Shown here: piece after piece, positions 1 through 4,790 of the stretch
How the letters are laid out: the number at the start of each line of letters is the position of its first letter
Position numbering within the stretch: position 1 is the stretch's first letter
Assembly: GCA_023419875.1 (NCBI GenBank)
Contig: JAEZXM010000195.1
Coordinates: 1 to 8,173 of the forward strand
Length of the DNA stretch: 8,173 nt
Reading direction: 5' to 3'
Origin: Pseudomonadota bacterium
GTDB lineage: Bacteria > Myxococcota > Myxococcia > Myxococcales > Anaeromyxobacteraceae
Translations under genes and position numbers: made by a program
Notes under the pieces: generated by a model
What the model was told of the DNA's origin: nothing
Databases searched by the model: none
Seen by the model: only the letters and a program-made list of their open reading frames with translations

Positions 1-393
1 CTCGAGCACCTCTCCGCGGCCCGCGGCCTCGACCCCGCGGAGATCCTCTTCGTCTTCGACGACGTCATCGACTTCGGAATGGCCGAGCGCTGCGGGGCGA
101 GGTTCCTGGTGGCCCGGCCCGCCCAGCCGCTCGTCGAGGCCTATGCGCGGCGGCGGGGCCTGTGCGACTACGTGGTGCGTGCGCCGGCGGGGGCGGGCGC
201 GGCGCGCGAGGCCTGCGAGGTGGCGCTCGCCCTGCTCGGCGAGGACGACGAGGTGTTCGCCGCGCGCGGCTGGTACGCCGAGAGTTACCGCGCCTACCTC
301 GAGGCGCGCCGGAGCGTCCCGCCCGCGAAGCGGTACGTGGTGGAACGCGACCCGGGGACCGGGGCGGAGACGGTCGGGGAAGCGAAGCCCTAG
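1..393 (+). CDS. HAD-family phosphatase, C-terminal part (5' end outside window)
   Basis: The frame is open from the first base and ends at TAG 391-393, giving 130 visible residues. The visible start reads as the end of a HAD hydrolase core. A hydrophobic strand (ILFVF, residues 15-19) leads into the acidic D20-D21-x-x-D24 cluster, which matches HAD motif IV (usually GDDxxD) that helps hold the catalytic Mg2+. It is followed by the usual ageing of the fold, a GMAERCGARFLV-like strand and then a helix. A region like the late REA...LL helix of KdsC/Cof-type phosphatases spans about residues 68-80. The nucleophile motif DxDxT lies outside the window, so activity and substrate cannot be judged. 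The visible motif IV lacks the common leading Gly (FDD instead of GDD). A tail of about 45 residues after the HAD core is charged and of no recognised type. An internal ATG at 79 is in frame but falls inside the conserved motif, so it is not the start. Family assignment is moderately sure; substrate is unknown. Confidence 0.6.
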   Translation, partial: LEHLSAARGLDPAEILFVFDDVIDFGMAERCGARFLVARPAQPLVEAYARRRGLCDYVVRAPAGAGAAREACEVALALLGEDDEVFAARGWYAESYRAYLEARRSVPPAKRYVVERDPGTGAETVGEAKP

Positions 394-437
394 ACTTGGT
401 TCGAGACCGGAGGTGCCGTCCGTGGCGACCTCCGGGC

Positions 438-936
438 GAGGCCGCGTACCACTCGATCGTCCAGCTCCGGAACGAGGGCGACGCCCCGCAGGCGGTGAAC
501 CTCGTCCGGCACAACACGATCGGCCCGCCCTTCCTCGCCGCCGGTTGCCGGGTGAGCCTCGCCGCCGATCGGTTCATGGCCGCGCCGGTCGGGACCGAGT
601 TCGACGCCACCGGCCGCCTGGCCCAGGGCGCCGTCTTCGACGATCTCACGAAGGCCCCGCTGCGCTCCGGCGGGACCGCGGACCTCGGCGTGGTCCCGGG
701 CATGATGGCTGCTCGGACGGCCCACGGTCTTCGAGGTCCCGCCTCGCGGGGCGCGGACGTTCGTCTACGGCACGGCCCTCGTGGCGCTGGAGGATGCGCT
801 CGTCCGCGAGGGCGTGCGCGGCGTGGAGGCCGAGCCGGCGGCGATGGTGCTCCGCGGCAGGAGGGCCCGCCAGCGTGTGCCGGTGAAGGCGGACTTCTCG
901 GCCGCGCGCGGTGTCCTCCGACGCCTTTCCGCCTGA
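438..936 (+). pseudogene. Decayed gene, two in-order fragments of a probable aldose-epimerase-like protein
   Basis: No intact frame fills 394-1023. Two stretches nevertheless read as protein. From about 438 to 700, in frame 3, there is a beta-rich segment containing RHNTIGPPFL followed by a conserved-looking acidic and aromatic stretch; it has no start codon or N-terminal domain. From about 706 to TGA 934-936, in frame 1, there is LLGRPTVFEVPPRG followed by an aromatic strand, a helix and a GVRGVEAEP strand. Both pieces have natural composition, unlike the Arg/Pro-rich readings of the other frames. From memory, carbohydrate-epimerase-like beta-sandwich proteins carry a Q/RHxTIxPPFL strand centrally and a GRPxxExxxxG...Y segment near the C-terminus, followed by a GV-x-V strand. 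I therefore read this as one gene that lost its 5' end and an internal section, with a frame change near 700-706. Loss of the start is seen; the family is inferred. Two unrelated fragments brought together by deletion is the alternative. Confidence 0.42.
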
Positions 937-955
937 TCCCCCTCGTTCACCTGTC

Positions 956-984
956 TCGACCCGTGGCGGCGCGCCCTCTAGACT
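956..984 (+). promoter_or_regulatory. Sigma70-like promoter for the GYF_2-TM2 gene
   Basis: A -35 element TCGACC (956-961) and a -10 element TAGACT (979-984) are separated by exactly 17 bases. The -10 keeps the TAxxxT core that high-GC bacteria retain. Transcription would begin near 991, leaving a leader of about 33 bases before the ATG at 1024, with GGAGGG at 1012-1017. It sits just after the decayed gene, so the downstream gene has its own control. Confidence 0.5.
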
Positions 985-1023
985 GCCGGTCAGGGGCGCC
1001 CGTCCGGCGCCGGAGGGAGCGGG

Positions 1024-1524
1024 ATGACCACCTGGTACTACGCGCGCGACGGGCGGCAGCACGGGCCTCACACCGACGAGGAGCTGCGCCGGTTCATCGC
1101 CGAGGGGCGGCTCGCGTCCACCGAGCTCATCTGGAAGGCGGGTTTGCCGGGGTGGGTCCCGGCCCACAGCGTCTTCCCTCCGCCCGTGCCCGCCGCCGGC
1201 GCCCCGCCTCCGCCGCCGCCCGGCGGCTGGTCCCCGCAGCCGCAGCTCGCCGCTTCGCCGTACGCGACCCCGCAGTACGGGCAGGGCCCGTACGCGCAAG
1301 CGCAGCGCAAGCAGCGCATCGCCTTCATCCTCCTCGGCATCTTCCTGGGCGCGTTCGGGGTCCACAACTTCTACGCGGGCTACACGGGCCGTGCGCTGGC
1401 CCAGCTCCTCATCACCGTCCTCGTGAGCTGGTGGCTCATCTTCCCGCTCATCGGCGTCTGGATCTGGGTCATCGTCGAGGTCATCACGGTGGAGGCCGAC
1501 GCGACCGGGGTTCCGTTCGCCTGA
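1024..1524 (+). CDS. GYF_2-TM2 domain membrane protein
   Basis: This 166-residue protein has three parts. Residues 1-48 form a GYF_2 domain: W4-Y5-Y6, then G14-P15, an acidic DEEL helix, W37 and W44, the aromatic set expected to make the peptide-binding pocket. Residues 50-95 are a Pro/Gln/Tyr-rich linker with a run of seven prolines (PPPPPP-type), a likely extended cytoplasmic tether. Residues 98-160 are a TM2 domain: a first membrane helix, the signature FGVHNFYAGYTGRALAQL, and a second helix rich in Trp and Ile. In other proteins GYF domains bind proline-rich peptides, and TM2 domains are two-helix hairpins of unclear function; the partner here is unknown. GGAGGG lies six bases before the ATG and a 17-spaced promoter lies upstream, so the start is secure. 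The stop at 1522-1524 converges on the UBP-finger gene with 15 bases between. It is probably a membrane adaptor. Domain calls are firm; role is not. Confidence 0.88.
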   Translation: MTTWYYARDGRQHGPHTDEELRRFIAEGRLASTELIWKAGLPGWVPAHSVFPPPVPAAGAPPPPPPGGWSPQPQLAASPYATPQYGQGPYAQAQRKQRIAFILLGIFLGAFGVHNFYAGYTGRALAQLLITVLVSWWLIFPLIGVWIWVIVEVITVEADATGVPFA

Positions 1525-1539
1525 TCGCCCGGGAGCGGG

Positions 1540-1860
1540 TCACGGCCCCGGCGCGAAGTGCTCCTCAGGCGATTCCTCCGGGAAGGCCGGGATCCGCTCG
1601 GTGATGTCCTGGTCCGGATAGCACCAGGCCCAGCTCTCGCCCGGCTCGAACGACTTCACCACCGGATGATGGGACGCGTGGTAGTGGCGCGTGGCGTGCC
1701 GGTTCGGCGAGCTGTCGCAGCAGCCGACGTGGCCGCAGCTCATGCACAGCCGCAGGTGGACCCAGCGCCCGCCGTGGCGCAGGCAGTCCTCGCACCCCTG
1801 GGCGCTCGGGTGGACCGGCAGCGCGCGGGGGCTCGCGAGGCGGTCGAGGTGCTCGCACAT
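1540..1860 (-). CDS. Small UBP-type zinc-finger protein
   Basis: This 106-residue protein is almost entirely a zf-UBP domain. Candidate ligands in order are C2/H4, C23-x2-C26, C39-x2-C42, C47/C48, H55, H59, H61, H64 and H65, with the typical RWVHLRLCMSCGHVGCC block, then RHATRHYHASHHPVV and a W-A-W-C-Y end (residues 77-81). In eukaryotic deubiquitinases and HDAC6 this fold recognises the free C-terminal Gly-Gly of ubiquitin. Bacterial stand-alone versions are common and their ligand is unknown. The ATG at 1858-1860 is chosen because a perfect AGGAGG sits seven bases ahead of it. An in-frame GTG at 1879-1881 would overlap the upstream stop as GTGA but would place that Shine-Dalgarno inside the gene. 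Only 17 bases separate it from the DUF5996 stop, so the two are probably co-translated. The acidic tail (residues 83-106) is unremarkable. Fold sure; function unknown. Confidence 0.88.
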   Translation of the reverse strand: MCEHLDRLASPRALPVHPSAQGCEDCLRHGGRWVHLRLCMSCGHVGCCDSSPNRHATRHYHASHHPVVKSFEPGESWAWCYPDQDITERIPAFPEESPEEHFAPGP

Positions 1861-1877
1861 TTCACGTCCTCCTGCGG

Positions 1878-2849
1878 TCACGGGCCCTGCGCGGGGCGAG
1901 GGCCGAGCTCGGGGACGCGGGCCGCCGAAGGAGCGAGCCGCTCGAGGGCGGGGCGATCCCAGCCCGCGAGCTCGGCGCCCGCGTCGTACACGTCCTCGAA
2001 GAACGTGCGCACCGCGGCCGCGGGGTTCTCGTGGGACCGCGCCGCCGCGTACGGAAGGACGAACTCGCCCAGCGCCTCGTCGTAGCGGGCGCCGGCGGTC
2101 CGGAGCGGCGCCTCCCGCAGGCCCGGCGACTCCGGCGCCTGGTACGCGTACAGGATCGGCTCGTCCACGATGGCACCGGAGGGGAGCCGTCCACCCGGCC
2201 AGAAGCCGAACGAGATCACCTCGTGCGAGTACGCCTCGCGGGTCACCGGATCGGCCCCCGGACGCTCGGGGGCGCGGCGGCCAGAGAAGCGGGTCGCGGC
2301 GAGGTCGAAGCTGCCCCAGAAGAAGTGCACCGGGCTCTGCTTGCCCACGAACCCGTCCGCCAGCGCGCGGAGCACCGCGTCACAGCGCTGGAGCACCTCC
2401 AGGAACCGGCGGGCGTGCGCGGGATCGTACGCGCGGTGTTCCCGGTCCTCCTCGAACGGGACGGGATCGGGGATCTCCACCGGGACCGGCCAGACGTGCA
2501 CCCGGATCCCGAGCCCGGCGAGGAGCGCCATGTACTCGCCGTAGAAGTCCCGGACGCTCACGGACCGGAGCGGCAGCGCGGCGGAGCGCCCGTCGCCGGT
2601 GCGCACGGTGAGCTGGCTCTCCAGGAGGTCGAACTCCAGCTCGAAAGCGAGGCCCCCGTCCGAGGCGCGGAGGCTGCGGAGGCCGCGCGGCGAGACCTGG
2701 AGGGCGGTGTGCCACCAGTGGTTCTGGGGCGGACAGGCGGCGAGGAGCGTCTTGCCCGCGATCTGCGTCCAGAGGTGGAGCGCGTCGCGGGTGGACCGCC
2801 AGGGGGCGAGGGGGAGATCCGGCCAGGGGTCCCGGGTGGGCGAAACCAT
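1878..2849 (-). CDS. DUF5996 family protein
   Basis: This 323-residue protein matches DUF5996 as I know it over essentially its full length. It has WTQIAGK (27-33), PPQNHWWH (40-47), a mid-protein P-x-E-x-PDP-x-PFEEDREH segment, the strong block SPVHFFWGSFDLAATRFSGRRAP, REAYSHEVISFGFWPGG, and GEFVLPY near the C-terminus. The many invariant His, Trp, Asp and Arg residues suggest a binding or catalytic site, but no reaction has been established for the family as far as I know. It has no signal peptide or membrane helix, so it is probably cytoplasmic. The ATG at 2847-2849 is the only sensible start, yet GGAGG is just one base before it, too close for normal use. A TATCTC hexamer ends six bases upstream of the ATG, so a leaderless transcript is possible. 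Otherwise it is read through from the genes upstream, 63 bases away. The stop lies 17 bases before the UBP-finger ATG. Confidence 0.88.
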   Translation of the reverse strand: MVSPTRDPWPDLPLAPWRSTRDALHLWTQIAGKTLLAACPPQNHWWHTALQVSPRGLRSLRASDGGLAFELEFDLLESQLTVRTGDGRSAALPLRSVSVRDFYGEYMALLAGLGIRVHVWPVPVEIPDPVPFEEDREHRAYDPAHARRFLEVLQRCDAVLRALADGFVGKQSPVHFFWGSFDLAATRFSGRRAPERPGADPVTREAYSHEVISFGFWPGGRLPSGAIVDEPILYAYQAPESPGLREAPLRTAGARYDEALGEFVLPYAAARSHENPAAAVRTFFEDVYDAGAELAGWDRPALERLAPSAARVPELGPRPAQGP

Positions 2850-2912
2850 GCCTCCGAGATAGGGATCGGCGGGGGCCGGCGCCCGTCGCTCGCCGGTAAC
2901 CCGATGACCGGT

Positions 2913-3098
2913 TCACCCGGTCTGCGTCGGCTCCGTCCAGAGATCGGCGGAGTCCACGGGGAGGGACGCCTGGTGCTCCTCCGCCCACTTCGCCGCCACC
3001 CGTTGGAGGACGCGGTTCACGGGCGCACCGTCGGGCAGCTCGACGTCCTGCCGCTTGCTGCCGGTCGCGTCCCAGACCTGGACGGTGATCATCCCCAT
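2913..3098 (-). CDS. Short ubiquitin-like/YukD-type protein, apparently C-terminally shortened
   Basis: This 61-residue protein starts with two strands, MITVQVWDATG (3-13) and RQDVELPDGAP (16-26), then a helix of about residues 26-41 (PVNRVLQRVAAKWAEE). That is the beta-beta-alpha opening of a beta-grasp ubiquitin-like fold, and the start resembles the EsaB/YukD-like proteins of myxobacteria as I remember them. Those run to about 80 residues and continue with further strands; here the chain instead goes polar and stops after residue 61, ending in a single glycine. None of the downstream 60 bases restores a beta-grasp tail in another frame. It begins four bases after the stop of the B-box gene, with GGAGAG about nine bases before the ATG, so it is translated as part of that operon. 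An alternative start two codons on (3092) is possible. Presence of a real gene is likely; the ubiquitin-like label is an inference. Confidence 0.62.
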   Translation of the reverse strand: MGMITVQVWDATGSKRQDVELPDGAPVNRVLQRVAAKWAEEHQASLPVDSADLWTEPTQTG

Positions 3099-3102
3099 CG
3101 CT

Positions 3103-3564
3103 TCACTCTCCGAAGGTGCCGATCAACGACAGGATCGCGTAAACACCGAGCACGACCCCGTTCAGGATGAGGCCGACCAGCGGGAGCCTGGAGTTGGTGC
3201 GCCGCGCGCCCTCACGGCCGATGAGGGCGAGCGAGATGCCCCCGAGGGCGGGGCCGAGCACGAGGAGCCCCAGGACGACGTACGCAATCTCCGGCACCTC
3301 GCCGCTCGCGCCGAGCACCATGGAGCCGGCGAACCCCAGGACGGCGAGGAGCGCGAGCCCGATCGAGAGGACGCCCTTGACCGTGACCGACGATCGCTCG
3401 CCGGCGGAGGGGCCGCTGGACACGCACTCCGGGCAGAAGATGGCCGAGCCGATCCAGAACGTGCACAGGTCGCACATGGGCCGGCCACACTGCACGCAGT
3501 ACGCGGTGACGGGGTTGGTGCCGTGCTGGAGACAGGAGGAGACGGAGGTCGTCGGGTGGATCAT
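3103..3564 (-). CDS. B-box-like zinc-finger membrane protein with three helices
   Basis: This is a 153-residue protein. Its cytoplasmic head has eight potential zinc ligands: C11-x2-H14, C23-x2-C26, C31-x2-C34 and C44-x2-C47, the arrangement of a cross-braced B-box-like finger. A short linker leads to hydrophobic helices at about 64-86, 93-115 and 128-150. The last two, with GREGARRTNSRLPLVGLILNGVVLG between, look like the DUF4190 membrane module. B-box fingers in eukaryotic TRIM proteins are protein-interaction domains; what the bacterial membrane forms bind is not known. The head has the same ligand spacing as its upstream neighbour, so the two are probably paralogues or partners. The ATG at 3562-3564 follows a GGGGAGG five bases upstream that overlaps the previous stop, and 12 bases separate the genes. 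Its own stop is four bases before the next start. Zinc-finger and helix calls are direct; role is unknown. Confidence 0.82.
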   Translation of the reverse strand: MIHPTTSVSSCLQHGTNPVTAYCVQCGRPMCDLCTFWIGSAIFCPECVSSGPSAGERSSVTVKGVLSIGLALLAVLGFAGSMVLGASGEVPEIAYVVLGLLVLGPALGGISLALIGREGARRTNSRLPLVGLILNGVVLGVYAILSLIGTFGE

Positions 3565-3576
3565 GAGGTCCTCCCC

Positions 3577-3966
3577 TCAGCGGAACGCCCGCATCCGCTG
3601 GATGAAGAAGAGCACGGTCATGAACAGCACGACGCTCGCCACCACGGTGGCCGCGTCGGCCCAGCCCTTGCCGCCGAGCGCGGGGTTGGCGGCGATCTGC
3701 TTCCTGGCGTTCCCGGCCTTGACGAGCGCCAGGGGGCCGAAGATCGGCCCGCAGAAGATGAGGCCGACGAAGGCGAGGCCGAGCGCCGTCTTCGCCTCCG
3801 AGCAGATCGCCACGGCCTGGGGAGCGATCTTCGACACCGCCATGCTCTTGCAGCCGGCGCAGTAGGTCGCGCCGCGGACCGCCACCAGGCAGCTCGAGCA
3901 GAACGGCTCGGCGCAGCCGGAGCACGTCCCGGTCGCCGCGGTTTCCGCATGGTTCTGGCATTGCAT
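3577..3966 (-). CDS. B-box-like zinc-finger membrane protein with two helices
   Basis: This is the first gene of the minus-strand group, 129 residues. The head carries C3-x2-H6, C15-x2-C18, C23-x2-C26 and C36-x2-C39, a complete eight-ligand B-box-like finger that begins almost at the initiator Met. Two membrane helices follow, about 60-82 (rich in Gly, Phe, Pro) and 104-123, with a basic loop AGNARKQIAANP between. This loop suits a DUF4190-like hairpin. The short C-terminus is basic (RMRAFR), consistent with a cytoplasmic end. GAGGGGG lies about six bases before the ATG at 3964-3966, and a TTGACC-N17-TGTGAT promoter sits just upstream. The protein is probably inner-membrane anchored with the finger in the cytoplasm. 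It is shorter by one helix than its neighbour. No enzymatic residues are evident, so an adaptor role is the natural guess. Confidence 0.82.
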   Translation of the reverse strand: MQCQNHAETAATGTCSGCAEPFCSSCLVAVRGATYCAGCKSMAVSKIAPQAVAICSEAKTALGLAFVGLIFCGPIFGPLALVKAGNARKQIAANPALGGKGWADAATVVASVVLFMTVLFFIQRMRAFR

Positions 3967-4001
3967 CGCGGCCCCCTCGACCGGATGATTCCACTCTGCG
4001 C

Positions 4002-4030
4002 ATCACAACGGACGGTACTCCATCGGTCAA
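4002..4030 (-). promoter_or_regulatory. Sigma70-like promoter for the B-box/ubiquitin-like operon
   Basis: Reading the minus strand, TTGACC (4030-4025) and TGTGAT (4007-4002) are 17 bases apart. Transcription would start near 3995, about 30 bases ahead of the ATG at 3966. It points away from the promoter at 4050-4078; the two -35 boxes are only 19 bases apart, so one regulator could affect both. Confidence 0.55.
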
Positions 4031-4049
4031 GGCGTTCGCTCTCCGTTCC

Positions 4050-4078
4050 TTGAAACGAGCCGGCCGCACCGGTACGCT
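4050..4078 (+). promoter_or_regulatory. Sigma70-like promoter for the zinc-ribbon/pilin-like gene
   Basis: TTGAAA (4050-4055) and TACGCT (4073-4078) are separated by 17 bases. The start site would fall near 4085, leaving about 22 bases of leader that includes GAGGAG (4094-4099), seven bases before the ATG at 4107. The -35 overlaps an in-frame TTG at 4050, which argues that this TTG is not a start codon. Confidence 0.55.
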
Positions 4079-4106
4079 CGGCACCTACTTCGCGAGGAGA
4101 TCCGGG

Positions 4107-4748
4107 ATGACCCCCTCCAGCCCCGCACGCTTCTGCCCCACCTGCGGCCAGGCCCTGCCCGGCCCCGTGAGTCTTTGCCCCCGGTGCGGCGCCGACATCG
4201 GCGCGGCCGTCGGGGTCCAGAAGAAGAAGAGCGCCGCCACGGTGATCGTCATCGTGCTCGTCGCGGTGATGGGGGGCGTGTTCTGCATGGGGGTCCTCGC
4301 GGCGATCGCCATCCCGAACTTCATCAAGTACCAGCTCCGCTCGAAGCAGGCGCAGGTCACGATCGAGCTCGCCGGGCTCGCGAGGGCCGAGCAGGCGCTC
4401 GCGCAGCGCACGGGAAGCTACGTTGCGCTCGAGGCCATCCCGGCCGCGGAGCCGAGCCACGCGAAGTCGCAGCTCTCCGCGGACGAGCTGGCGAAGGCGG
4501 CATCGATCGACTGGCCGGTCACGGGCGCCACGTACGGTCGGTACCGCGTGGCGGTCTCGGAGGACGGGACCGCGGCCTCGCTCTGCGGCGAGTCGGACAT
4601 CGACGGCGACGGCCAGCGCGCGGCGTTCGTCGTCTTCCTGCCGGGGGAGGCCGCGCCCCCGGCAGCGCCCTGCGCGGAGCCGGTGGACTGGAGGACGGAG
4701 TACCCCGCCGGCGAGGTGATCCCGGTCACCGATCCCCGCACGTTCTGA
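4107..4748 (+). CDS. Zinc-ribbon protein with a type IV pilin-like helix and C-terminal domain
   Basis: This 213-residue protein opens with a zinc ribbon, C10-x2-C13 and C24-x2-C27. A KKK basic spot precedes a membrane helix of about 43-69. The end of that helix, GVLAAIAIPNFIKYQLRSKQAQ (62-83), is the conserved stretch seen in myxobacterial prepilins just after the peptidase site. The remaining globular domain ends like a minor pilin: a GRYRV strand, C160, the D164-I-D166-G-D168-G loop, a second Cys at 189, and AAFVVF. The usual prepilin leader (basic residues, then G|F-T-L-x-E) is missing and the ribbon stands in its place, so normal PilD cleavage and pilus assembly look impossible. It is more likely an anchored membrane protein with a cytoplasmic ribbon and a pilin-like domain outside. 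I chose the ATG at 4107 because GAGGAG lies seven bases upstream; a TTG at 4050 would bury the promoter. Domain reading is firm, function unknown. Confidence 0.82.
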   Translation: MTPSSPARFCPTCGQALPGPVSLCPRCGADIGAAVGVQKKKSAATVIVIVLVAVMGGVFCMGVLAAIAIPNFIKYQLRSKQAQVTIELAGLARAEQALAQRTGSYVALEAIPAAEPSHAKSQLSADELAKAASIDWPVTGATYGRYRVAVSEDGTAASLCGESDIDGDGQRAAFVVFLPGEAAPPAAPCAEPVDWRTEYPAGEVIPVTDPRTF

Positions 4749-4772
4749 CGTGCTCCGCCGGCCGCGCGGAGG

Positions 4773-4781
4773 TGCTACATT
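4773..4781 (+). promoter_or_regulatory. Extended -10 promoter giving a near-leaderless glycosyltransferase mRNA
   Basis: The sequence TG at 4773-4774, one base, then TACATT (4776-4781) is a good extended -10. No convincing -35 lies 16-18 bases upstream, which extended -10 promoters tolerate. Transcription would start about 4788, only about three bases before the ATG at 4791. The GGAGG at 4768-4772 is 18 bases away and thus not a usable ribosome-binding site. Confidence 0.4.
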
Positions 4782-4790
4782 CCGCGGCCC

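Noticed and set aside
162..1604. A single 480-residue + strand protein joining the HAD end, the decayed gene and the GYF gene
   Set aside because: Only the 438-700 stretch reads as protein; the remaining parts are out-of-frame copies of the HAD and GYF-TM2 coding sequence.
2885..2920. CCGGT...ACCGG inverted repeat after the 61-residue gene as a terminator
   Set aside because: Five base pairs with a nine-base loop and no T run; transcription may well continue into DUF5996.
2031..3170. Long + strand frame opposite DUF5996
   Set aside because: It mirrors DUF5996 codons on the other strand; charged, repetitive composition and no ribosome site.
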